64,000 bases of DNA. It comes from Leptolyngbya sp. O-77 (GTDB taxonomy: Bacteria; Cyanobacteriota; Cyanobacteriia; Elainellales; Elainellaceae). The translations under genes and the position numbers were made by a program. Positions 53,800 to 61,929 of this stretch are shown here, one piece after another (position 1 is the stretch's first letter; the number at the start of each line of letters is the position of its first letter). Where the stretch lies: contig NZ_AP017367.1 in NCBI RefSeq assembly GCF_001548395.1, positions 3,385,001 through 3,449,000 on the forward strand. Direction: 5' to 3'. The notes beneath the pieces are model-generated. The model made no database searches. It had not been told where the DNA came from and saw only the letters and a program-made list of their open reading frames with translations.

Positions 53800-54717
53800 A
53801 TGGATAGGATTCGGCGAGTACTGCTGGTCGGCGGCACACATGGCAACGAGTTGACGGGAATTTACCTGATCCGGAGATTTCAATACGCTCCCCAACTCAT
53901 CTCGCGCCCCAGTTTCGAGACAATGACACTGCTGAGCAATCTGGAGGCGATCGCCGCTGGAGTGCGTTACATCGATCAGGATATGAACCGATGCTGCGAT
54001 CGCGCCCATTTGGAACTACCAGACCCCGTCGATTATGAAATCCGTCGGGCGCAAGAGATCAACCGCCGCTTTGGGCCATCCGGCTCCACACCTGCCGATG
54101 TCATTCTCGATATCCACAGCACCACGTCGAACATGGGGATGACGCTAATCCTGGATGATCACCACCCGTTCAAACTGAGACTGGCAGCAGCCCTCAGCGC
54201 CCAACAGCCCGACCTGCGGATTTACAGTTCGGCCGACTCAGGGCGACAGCAAGACGCGCTGCGATCGCTCGGTCGGTTTGGTATTTGCCTGGAGGTTGGC
54301 CCGGTGGCTCAGGGCGTGCTACAGGCAGACCTGTTTCAGCGCACCGAGGCGCTGGTTCAGCAAATCCTGGATGTGCTAGACCAGCAAAACTGGGACAAAC
54401 CGTTGCCTGCGGTACAACCGCTAACTGTTTATCGATATTTGGGTACGGTACCCTACCCCAGAGATGCCGAGGGACAAATCACCGCTATGATCCATCCCCA
54501 ACTCCAGGGGCAGGACTACGAAAGACTGAGTCCTGGTGACCCAATGTTTCTCTCACTCACCGGAGAAACCCTGCCCTATACAGGCGAAACCGTCGCGTTT
54601 CCCGTGTTTATCAACGAGGCCGCCTACTATGAGAAAGACATTGCGATGGTGCTAACGCAGCGGCAAGAGATCCAATTGGGCGCGATAGAACCGCTATCCA
54701 CAAAACCGCAGGAATAG
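53800..54717 (+). CDS. Aspartoacylase / succinylglutamate desuccinylase family protein
   Basis: 305 aa. Zinc-carboxypeptidase-like fold: GGTHGNELTG (HxxE zinc ligands), NxxA region NLEAIAAGVRYIDQDMNR, DIHSTTSNMG (third zinc ligand His), and LEVGPVAQGVLQ with the catalytic Glu. Hydrolyses N-acyl amino acids such as N-acetylaspartate; cyanobacterial members are common and their natural substrate is uncertain. Convergent with the SpoIID/LytB gene. Confidence 0.9.
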   Translation: MDRIRRVLLVGGTHGNELTGIYLIRRFQYAPQLISRPSFETMTLLSNLEAIAAGVRYIDQDMNRCCDRAHLELPDPVDYEIRRAQEINRRFGPSGSTPADVILDIHSTTSNMGMTLILDDHHPFKLRLAAALSAQQPDLRIYSSADSGRQQDALRSLGRFGICLEVGPVAQGVLQADLFQRTEALVQQILDVLDQQNWDKPLPAVQPLTVYRYLGTVPYPRDAEGQITAMIHPQLQGQDYERLSPGDPMFLSLTGETLPYTGETVAFPVFINEAAYYEKDIAMVLTQRQEIQLGAIEPLSTKPQE

Positions 54718-54735
54718 AACCACTATGCGACAGCG

Positions 54736-55950
54736 CTATTGCACCCGAATGCGCGACAGAATCGCCCCGCGATAGTAGTGCGTCACGATGTCTCGATAAC
54801 TAGAGCCTTGGGAAGCCATGCCAAACGCGCCGTACTGGCTCATACCAATGCCATGCCCAAAGCCCCGCCCCGTCACCTGGAAGCTGGGTGGAGCCGCTGC
54901 GCCCTGAGCGCTGGCCACCTGACCCGCCTGGGGTTGAATTGTAAACAGGGTGCTGCGGAGATTTAGCGCCTGCCGCATCTGATCGCCCGTTAGCTCTCTG
55001 CTGCCTGCATCGCCTACCACACGCACCCGCCGCAACCGCTGATTAGGCGAAGCCTGTACCAGTTCAAACCGGAGGATATTGCCAACGCCCGTAATGCGCT
55101 GCCGCATCTGCTCAGCCGTAAAGGTTTCTGTCCACTGGAACACGGGAGCTGCTTGGTCATAGTCGGGCACGCCGCGCAGGTAAGGCAGCGGACTCACCCA
55201 TACATCTTCGGAGTTTTCCGTATGCCCGCCAGAGGAGGAGTGATAAACTGCGTTGATGAGTTGCCCGTTGTAGGTTAGCACTTGCCCACGGGTTGCTCGC
55301 ACAGCAGCGATAGTGCTGCTGGCTTCTTTTTCTGCGCCGCCATAGGCCTGCCAGCGGGTTGTGTTCCCCACGTCGAAAACGGTGTTGCCGCTGGTTTGCC
55401 GCTGATAGAGGGCGTAGGTACGGGCAGCAACCGCCTGGGCTTTGAGGGCTTCCAGATGCCAGCTTGCGGGCATTTCGCTGCCTACCACGCTGTAGAGGTA
55501 CTCCTCCAGGTCAACATAATTTACAGCAGTTAGTCCGGAGGAGGTGGGAACCACCAGCACTCGCCCGCGATAGTAACGGCCGCGCGTGTTGTCGTTGGGG
55601 TTGTCGATGTAGACAAAGCCGCCGTTTTGTGGCTCTAGCCAGACAGCACTAAGTTGCCAGTCGTTCACCCTCAGACCTGCGGTATCGGGCGTAGCGATGA
55701 GGGAGGTTCCCTGAGGAAGTTGCCCCAGCACCCGCCCAGAGCCATCTTTGAGAACAGAGGCGGTGTTGCTACCAATTTGCACGGCGGGCACGTCGCGCTC
55801 GATCGACACGCGCAGGTCAAGTTCGGCACGAGCAGGGGCGATCGCCACCAGCCACAGCACTGCCGTCAGCCACCAGGAGCGTTTGCCCAGTTTGAAACCC
55901 AGCTTGACGAGGGCTTGCAAAAAGCCTGTGTATTTCAGCGTTTGAATCAC
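54736..55950 (-). CDS. SpoIID/LytB-domain cell-wall protein
   Basis: 404 aa from GTG 55950 (GAGG ten nt upstream). Sec signal peptide ending APARA (about residue 43), then an SH3-like region and the SpoIID/LytB domain (VDLEEYLYSVVGSEMPASWHLEALKAQAVAARTYAL, YHSSSGGHTENSEDVW, GRGFGHGIGMSQYGAFGMA). SpoIID relatives are peptidoglycan lytic transglycosylases acting on denuded glycan; in cyanobacteria an envelope-remodelling role is likely. Confidence 0.92.
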   Translation of the reverse strand: MIQTLKYTGFLQALVKLGFKLGKRSWWLTAVLWLVAIAPARAELDLRVSIERDVPAVQIGSNTASVLKDGSGRVLGQLPQGTSLIATPDTAGLRVNDWQLSAVWLEPQNGGFVYIDNPNDNTRGRYYRGRVLVVPTSSGLTAVNYVDLEEYLYSVVGSEMPASWHLEALKAQAVAARTYALYQRQTSGNTVFDVGNTTRWQAYGGAEKEASSTIAAVRATRGQVLTYNGQLINAVYHSSSGGHTENSEDVWVSPLPYLRGVPDYDQAAPVFQWTETFTAEQMRQRITGVGNILRFELVQASPNQRLRRVRVVGDAGSRELTGDQMRQALNLRSTLFTIQPQAGQVASAQGAAAPPSFQVTGRGFGHGIGMSQYGAFGMASQGSSYRDIVTHYYRGAILSRIRVQ

Positions 55951-56471
55951 AACAACCTCACACCGACAGAGACAGATTGTTCAGGATCAGGGACAAAATT
56001 AGGGACAGATTCGGATCGGTTTTTCGGGGTTTCCTGGCGAAACAATCAAAAAATTTGTAGCAAAACCGTCGCTACGATTCTTTACAGAAGGGTATCACGG
56101 AATGTTGGGTTGAACGCAGAGTGAGGGCGATCGCCCTCGTTCTCTGTACTCACCCCCAGTTACATAGCGTTGCTCGGAGACCTACAATCCTTGAGCATCA
56201 ACGCTTTGCAGGGCAACGCAAAGGCAAATCCCACTTTGTAAAGTTTCGATGAATCCCCAAAAATGCGGTCTTCCTTCGTTAGACCGCGTAATCTATCTAA
56301 TTAGTTCCAGCCAGAGTCAGCTAATTCAGGAAACGTGGTGCTCAATCGACAGAGTCAGCCATCCCAGAGAGTCCGCTATCCCAGCCATTCTTATTACCGC
56401 TTGGACATATAGCGAGAAAAGAGTATCTCTAATACTTGAGACCGATCTAGATTCTAAGCGACCTCCACCGT
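55951..56471. other. Intergenic region
   Basis: 521 nt. Overlapping open frames on both strands (e.g. 56249-56533 plus, 56326-56589 minus) have no RBS or motif and are not called. Confidence 0.4.
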
Positions 56472-56696
56472 ATGCCAACCCGCACAAAAACTCGCATAAC
56501 CAAAAGCGCAGCAAAGACGGCAACTTCATCTGACTCCAAATCTGGACAAAAAGCCACAAAGAGCAATTTTGTGGCTCGATCTGATTCATCGCGAAGCTCC
56601 ACCGCAGTTGACAACCCAGACGATGACTACCGCGGAGCCAAACTTACACCAGAGGCACTGACGCTGATGGCAGATTTTTTCAAGGTTCTGAAATAG
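56472..56696 (+). CDS. Possible small basic protein
   Basis: 74 aa: basic Ser/Thr/Lys-rich N-terminus (MPTRTKTRITKSAAKTATSSD) and a more ordered end LTPEALTLMADFFKVLK. No clear RBS and no family; called weakly because the C-terminal part looks like real helix with sensible codon use. Confidence 0.3.
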   Translation: MPTRTKTRITKSAAKTATSSDSKSGQKATKSNFVARSDSSRSSTAVDNPDDDYRGAKLTPEALTLMADFFKVLK

Positions 56697-57347
56697 TATT
56701 ACGCTCAAAAGCTCGGAGAATACCTGAGCTAGGTCAACCGCGATTTGCACAGGTCATGGGCTGCTTGTCCAGGATGGGTGCCAAGTCAGGCGAACTTCTC
56801 GTTTGGGAAGGGTGGCCGGGCGATCGCCTGTGGCTTTGGGGAAGGCGTAGGCGGCAGCGACTTGGGTGCCTCAGGGCTGACCAGGCATTCTCTTCTGTTC
56901 ACCTCTGATTTCTCCTCTATGTGTTCTGATTCAGTGGATCAAATTTTTGTCTTCAGACCATGACAGAACACCATGAAAGAAAACGTCCAACCCGCCTCTC
57001 CACAGGAGTTTCAGCCGTCTTTGCAGAACGGGGCTGCGGGCGATTCGCAGGCGCAACTTGTGCCTGGTTTGGCATTTAATTCGTCTGTGTCTCTGTTGCG
57101 ATCGCCCGTATCGTCACCAATTTTGAGGTGCAGGTAATGAACCGGATATCGCTGCCTGTGCCAGCCGCACGATCCAAGTCAGAAATGGACAAGTCGTTAG
57201 TTAGCACTTCTTCTAAGCGGCGCTGTTAAGCGGCGCTGTAGCTAACGCAACTTGGGGCGGTTGTATCTAGATGATCCGCACGATCAACCGCCTCGGCGCA
57301 ACGCCGCCCAAAAAAAAGCCCACTCAGAACAAAAGCATACCACCCCG
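56697..57347. other. Intergenic with two tiny possible ORFs
   Basis: 651 nt. A 54-codon frame (56973-57137, MKENVQPASPQEF...) and a 30-codon frame (57137-57229) overlap as TAATG, but neither has a good RBS. A short tandem repeat AAGCGGCGCTGT occurs near 57214-57240. Probably non-coding. Confidence 0.35.
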
Positions 57348-58877
57348 CTAGAACCCGCGAGCCGACTGACCCAGCCGTTGCCGCGAGGTGTTTCCAGGAA
57401 CCGCCACATCACCAGACGGATCGTAGGTTCTAGAACTGCCGGGTTCGCAGCGTTCTTCTAGCACGCAGATGGCGTAGAGCAGGGCCCCGCGCTGGCGTTC
57501 GTGATGGTCGGCAATCCAGCCAACGCGATCGCCCGTGCTGCCTGTTGTTGCGGCTTCTACGCCGTCGCGATAGTGTCCCAGATCGGTCAGGTCGTCGATG
57601 TCCTGGGCGCTGCGATCGCGCGTGGCTCGGTCAAAACGCTCCCAATAGTCCCGCACGGCTTGCTGCTGGTCGTAGGCTTCGCGGCCGCGCCGGGCCCAGT
57701 CCCAATAGCGATCGCCCTGGGCTGTGAAAAATCCAGGCAGCGGCAGGGCGGCTGCCAGCGTCACCGGATTGCTGGCGGCGCGGCGTGGCGCGTGGGTAAA
57801 GGCCCAGCCCTGATTTTGCAACTCAACCTGTTCTGTTTGGGCGCGATTGGCGGGGTTGGGGCGAGTCAGGCGCACGGATTGAAAGGCGTAGGCAACCAGT
57901 TGCGGATCGGTGGGGTGGGGGCGAGGTGCGATGCGGTCGTCGTAGACTACTTCGCTGCGATACCCCTGGCTATCTGTGACAGATGTAATCCGCCCCAGCG
58001 TGTCTCGCGTGATGGTGTATCGATCGGGTAGCGCAAACTGAACCTTGGTGCGGCTATAGCCCGACGGGTTATAGCGAATGAACAATCCGCTGGGATGCAT
58101 CGACCAGCGGCCAGTTGGAACCTCACGACTCCCCTCGCCCAACCCAACCTCGCCTGCCAGCACGGCGATGCGCTCCATCTCGGCATAGGACGCATTGCCT
58201 CGCGTCAGGAGCGATCGCAAGTTTGCCTCGGCCTGCACCACCTGGCGCACCGCAGGCGGCAGTTCGGCAAAAATGCGGCGCTGCACCTCTGGCGGAATGT
58301 TGCCTAGTGCGCCGCCGTTCAGGTCGTTGATATCTTCGCGGGTGAGCAGCCGTCGCCCCGCTGCCTGTAGGTCGCTGGACAGGTCATTGAACCGGGTGCG
58401 CGATAGAATTGCCCACAGCAGCAGTTGGATATCCCGCTGGGGGATGTCGGGATGGGCGACGGAATTTTGCAACACCCGCCGCACGATGGTTTCTCGCTTG
58501 CCCAGCAGCGGCGCATAGAGGTAGCCATCGCCCTGCCCTGGCCCGTGCGTCCCTGCATGTAGGCAATAGCTCTGTGCCTCGTATTCATACACACCGGGCA
58601 CGACGACAAAGCTGCCGTGTTCGCCGCGCCGCAGTTGGCTGGCAGATGCAACACGCTGGGGATCGTAGTCGTCGAGTAGAGGCAGTTCTGTTTTGGCATC
58701 TTCCAGGCTGGTAGATACAGGAGGGCGATCGCCCATTAACTCTCCTAGTCCTGGCACGGGCGGAATCGGCACGCCACCGGGCAAACCGGGAATATTTGGC
58801 AGCCGCAACTGCGCCATCACCGGAACCGGAGCCATTGCCACCAGCCCTACCCCAACTGTTATTAAGATACGCCGCAT
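57348..58877 (-). CDS. Exported protein of unknown function with YD-repeat-like segment
   Basis: 509 aa from ATG 58877 (GGAG eight nt upstream; another ATG at 58883 and an open frame to 58937 are less favoured). Sec signal peptide MRRILITVGVGLVAMAPVPVMAQ, then a Pro/Gly-rich stretch, an acidic linker, a long helical part (SRTRFNDLSSDLQAAGRRLLTREDINDLNGG) and RYTITRDTLGRITSVTDSQGYRSEVVYDD, which resembles a single Rhs/YD repeat. Secreted or periplasmic; function unknown. Three 17-bp repeats lie directly upstream. Confidence 0.8.
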   Translation of the reverse strand: MRRILITVGVGLVAMAPVPVMAQLRLPNIPGLPGGVPIPPVPGLGELMGDRPPVSTSLEDAKTELPLLDDYDPQRVASASQLRRGEHGSFVVVPGVYEYEAQSYCLHAGTHGPGQGDGYLYAPLLGKRETIVRRVLQNSVAHPDIPQRDIQLLLWAILSRTRFNDLSSDLQAAGRRLLTREDINDLNGGALGNIPPEVQRRIFAELPPAVRQVVQAEANLRSLLTRGNASYAEMERIAVLAGEVGLGEGSREVPTGRWSMHPSGLFIRYNPSGYSRTKVQFALPDRYTITRDTLGRITSVTDSQGYRSEVVYDDRIAPRPHPTDPQLVAYAFQSVRLTRPNPANRAQTEQVELQNQGWAFTHAPRRAASNPVTLAAALPLPGFFTAQGDRYWDWARRGREAYDQQQAVRDYWERFDRATRDRSAQDIDDLTDLGHYRDGVEAATTGSTGDRVGWIADHHERQRGALLYAICVLEERCEPGSSRTYDPSGDVAVPGNTSRQRLGQSARGF

Positions 58878-58938
58878 ATCCATGTCTCCAAACACACCAA
58901 GCCAAACTAAGGGTTTTAACGCTGATTGTTGATTCACA

Positions 58939-58989
58939 CCGACGTTTGATTCGTACCAACGTTTGATTCATACCAACGTTTGATTCACA
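58939..58989. repeat. Three 17-bp tandem repeats
   Basis: Units CC(G/A)ACGTTTGATTC(G/A)(T/C)A at 58939, 58956 and 58973, just upstream of the exported-protein gene (minus strand). Position suggests operator-like sites or a leader feature. Confidence 0.85.
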
Positions 58990-59178
58990 CCAAAACAGCG
59001 TCGATCCGGGATACTGAATCCAGACTGTATCCAAGATCGCCTCAATTCTGGCAGAGCGATCGCTCCCGCCGCCACAGTTGATTCTAAATGTAACAAGCAT
59101 TACAAAAAACAAGCTGAGGCAGTTCCCCAGAACCGCATCCCCGCCTCCACGCTCTATCCATCTAGACAAGGAAAATTC

Positions 59179-60054
59179 ATGGTTTTAGCATCCCACCTAG
59201 CGCAAGTCATCGAACCGGAAACGAAAGACCTGGGCGGCTTTCTGGCACGGCGCGTATTACCGAGCGACACCCGCACGATGGTCGGCCCGTTTATCTTTTT
59301 CGACCACCTCGGCCCCGCTGTTTTTCCACCAGGCAAAGGGCTGGACGTGCGCCCCCATCCCCACATCAACCTGGCCACATTGACGTACCTGTTTGAAGGC
59401 GTGATTTTGCACCGCGACAGCCTGGGCAGCGTCCAGGAAATTCACCCCGGCGCGGTGAACTGGATGACAGCCGGACGTGGAATTACGCATTCAGAGCGAT
59501 CGCCCGACTGGACCCGCCCCATCGAATCGACGCTGCACGGCATCCAGACCTGGATCGCGCTGCCCGATGCCCACGAGGAAACCGATCCCTGGTTTCACCA
59601 CTACGCTGCCGCAGAAATGCCGTCCTGGGAAACGGGCGGTGCGTCGATCAAGCTGATTGCCGGACAATTGGGCGATCGCACCTCGCCTGTAAAAACTTTC
59701 TCGCCCATTCTCTACCTGGATGTAGAGCTTGCAGGTAACGCTGAATTTACGCTGCCTGCGCTGTATTCCGAACAGGCCGTCTACGCCGTCACACCGGGAA
59801 TCGCGCTGAACCAGGAACCGCTGACCGTCCACACGATGGCGCTGCTAAAATCGGGGGAATCCGTAACCCTTTCGACGGATCAGCCCGCCCGCTGCATTGT
59901 GATTGGGGGCGAACCCGTGGGGCCGCGCCAAAAGTGGTGGAATTTTGTCTCCAGCCGTCCAGAACGTATCGAGCAGGCCAAGCGAGACTGGCAAGACTGG
60001 AAGTTCCCAGAGGTTCCAGAAGAAACGGAGTTTATTCCCCTGCCCGAAGCATAG
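59179..60054 (+). CDS. Pirin-family bicupin protein
   Basis: 291 aa, ATG 59179 with AAGGAAA upstream. N-terminal cupin keeps the metal-binding pattern HPHINLATLTYLFEG ... HSE (RPHPHINL; GITHSERSP), C-terminal pirin domain follows. Bacterial pirins act as quercetinase-like dioxygenases or redox regulators; the substrate here is unknown. The C-terminal extension RQKWWNFVSSRPERIEQAKRDW is usual for the family. Confidence 0.93.
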   Translation: MVLASHLAQVIEPETKDLGGFLARRVLPSDTRTMVGPFIFFDHLGPAVFPPGKGLDVRPHPHINLATLTYLFEGVILHRDSLGSVQEIHPGAVNWMTAGRGITHSERSPDWTRPIESTLHGIQTWIALPDAHEETDPWFHHYAAAEMPSWETGGASIKLIAGQLGDRTSPVKTFSPILYLDVELAGNAEFTLPALYSEQAVYAVTPGIALNQEPLTVHTMALLKSGESVTLSTDQPARCIVIGGEPVGPRQKWWNFVSSRPERIEQAKRDWQDWKFPEVPEETEFIPLPEA

Positions 60055-60084
60055 GGTTAAACTCTGGGGTCAGGAAAATGCCGA

Positions 60085-60122
60085 TAAAAAAATCAGGGAC
60101 CGGAGGATTGCCGACCCCTGAT
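60085..60122 (-). terminator. Strand-asymmetric terminator for the DUF4912 gene
   Basis: ATCAGGG (60092-60098) pairs with CCCTGAT (60116-60122), extended by CGG/CCG; the two intervening positions pair only as G-U in minus-strand RNA (C-A mismatches on plus). A run of T on the minus strand (60086-60092) follows. This supports termination of the minus-strand gene. Confidence 0.75.
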
Positions 60123-60162
60123 CCTGGGTTTCTACTGTCCTAACTCATTCAATCAGTCAGCC

Positions 60163-61497
60163 TCAATAGGTCAGCCATTCTTCTACAGCTTCCTCCTGGG
60201 TGTTGGTGCGGCGATCGAGCGTTTCGCGGGTGAACTTCATGTGAATGTTGCGGGTTTGTTCGCCATCGGCCGCAACCGCCATAATCGGATAATCAATCAG
60301 CCCGTCCTGGAAGGACATCTGGAAGCGGAAGGTGCCGTCGGGATTGAGCTTGATGGGCTGGCCACCAATGGTAACAGTGGCATCGGGTTCCGTTGCGCCG
60401 TAGACGATCAGTTCAGCATCAGCAATCAGCCAGAACTTGCGGGGACGAATGGGCGGCGCGGAGGCAGAGAAGCCGATCCCGCTGCCCGATGCCGTGTAGG
60501 CCAGCCCCGCGCCCGATGCCATATAGCCCACGCCCGATGCCGTGTATCCCACGCCAGACATGGTGTAACCCATGCCCACGCCCGATGCCGTGATCCCCGA
60601 CATCGTGGGCACGGCCCACAATCCTGCACCCGACGGGAACACATAGGAACTGACGGCTTTTTCGGCCATGTGAACCGAGCCAAACAGCGATCCTGCAACG
60701 TTCGGCACTGCGCCCATCATCGACGCATCGACCCGCTGCCCGCCAACCATCGCCTCGCCAAAGAGTTGGTCGTAGATGGAATCGGCGGCCACACCCCGCT
60801 TGGTGGGGGGCACTAGTTCCAAGAACTGCTTGCCGACCAGTTCCTCGTCCCAGCTCACAGTGATGAACTGATCATCAACCCAATCCGATGGATACACCGG
60901 AGGGACGCGCACCGGAGCAGACCGGGCCAGCACCAGCCAGCGACCATCGGTGCAGACGTAGCCAATTTCAACCAGATAGTCGCGATCGCTCACGGGAACG
61001 GGCAAGTACCACTCCCGCGCCAGTTCGTCACATTCGTACTGCTGGAGGCTGTGGGGACGCTGCACTGCTAGGTTAATATCCGTCACGTCGTAGAACCGCA
61101 GCGCCAAGCGTGAGCCACCCTGCCGACGCAACTCCTCTTTTTGGCTATTGGGAATGTCCCAGTAGGCGTAGACCCACTGCGGGTCGCGGGGCATCAACAC
61201 AATGCGGCTCTCGCCGTAGCCATCGGGGAGATCGCTGAGGGGTTCATCCACTTCTGCCAAGGAAATGGGAGCGCGATCGCTCTGCCCGACATCAAACTTG
61301 GCTGCTTCGACCTCCGCCTGTGCTTCCACCAAGCGAGAGGAGGCAGGCGCATAGCCCGCAGCCCGCTGAGCGCTCAAAATGGCAGCGATAAGCTGCTCTT
61401 TCCTCATCCGGCTGTAGCGTGAGACGTTGAACTCGCTAGCCACGCGGCGCAACTGCCGGAGCGTCATCTCTTCCAGGGGTGGGCGTTCCTGTGCCAT
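60163..61497 (-). CDS. DUF4912-domain protein with Gly-rich repeats
   Basis: 444 aa, ATG 61497 with GGAGG five nt upstream. N-terminal Rho-N/SAP-like helices (MTLRQLRRVASEFNVSRYSRMRKEQLIAAI), DUF4912 (IVLMPRDPQWVYAYWDIPNSQKEELRRQGGSRLALRFYDVTD), a repeat tract of SGVGYTASGVGYMASGAG type (about 300-350), and a C-terminal beta domain (AELIVYGATEPDATVTIGGQPIKLNPDGTFRF). DUF4912 function is unknown; the combination suggests nucleic-acid or polymer binding (inference). Downstream of dnaK but separated by a terminator. Confidence 0.85.
   Translation of the reverse strand: MAQERPPLEEMTLRQLRRVASEFNVSRYSRMRKEQLIAAILSAQRAAGYAPASSRLVEAQAEVEAAKFDVGQSDRAPISLAEVDEPLSDLPDGYGESRIVLMPRDPQWVYAYWDIPNSQKEELRRQGGSRLALRFYDVTDINLAVQRPHSLQQYECDELAREWYLPVPVSDRDYLVEIGYVCTDGRWLVLARSAPVRVPPVYPSDWVDDQFITVSWDEELVGKQFLELVPPTKRGVAADSIYDQLFGEAMVGGQRVDASMMGAVPNVAGSLFGSVHMAEKAVSSYVFPSGAGLWAVPTMSGITASGVGMGYTMSGVGYTASGVGYMASGAGLAYTASGSGIGFSASAPPIRPRKFWLIADAELIVYGATEPDATVTIGGQPIKLNPDGTFRFQMSFQDGLIDYPIMAVAADGEQTRNIHMKFTRETLDRRTNTQEEAVEEWLTY
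60478..60606 (-). repeat. 24-bp-type coding repeats in DUF4912 gene
   Basis: About five degenerate 24-bp units (GCCCGATGCCGTGTA-like on the plus strand) encode octapeptides SGVGYTA/SGVGYMA. Prone to length change. Confidence 0.75.
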
Positions 61498-61929
61498 GAT
61501 TTTCCTCCAGTAAAGGGATGAAGAAGTGGGTAAAGGAATGACGAATTGACACCCTGCCCAAACGGACGCCAGCCATGTTGCCTACGGGGATCACCAACGG
61601 AGCTTATAAACCTTTTGGGATCACGGGGATCGAATCGTTAAGACCTATAGTGCGTAAAAATTCCTATTCGGTCAAGGGGTGGAAAGGGTTGAATAATCGG
61701 GACTTCACGAGATTACAGGTTTTATTGGGATCGTATTGTTAGGAAAACATGACTTTTAGCTGAGTTGGGATCAGCTGTGAAATCGCCTCATTGTCAGGAA
61801 TTTATGACTTGCTTTGTGCGGGCTAAAGGCAAAATTTAGGCACAAGAAAAGGGGAGCGATCGCCCCCCTTTATTCCGGTTAAATCAGGTTTTAGAACCGT
61901 ACCAAACCGTTCTTGTTGCAGCCTCAGTT
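61498..61929. other. dnaK-DUF4912 intergenic region
   Basis: 432 nt; the dnaK terminator is at 61847-61871. Several GATTAC/GGGATC-like AT-rich stretches may hold the DUF4912 promoter, but none is clear. Confidence 0.5.
61847..61871 (-). terminator. Terminator after dnaK
   Basis: Minus strand: AAAGGGG(GG) stem, HIP1-containing loop (GCGATCGC), CCCC-TTTT then T-rich TCTTG. Typical intrinsic terminator. Confidence 0.75.
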
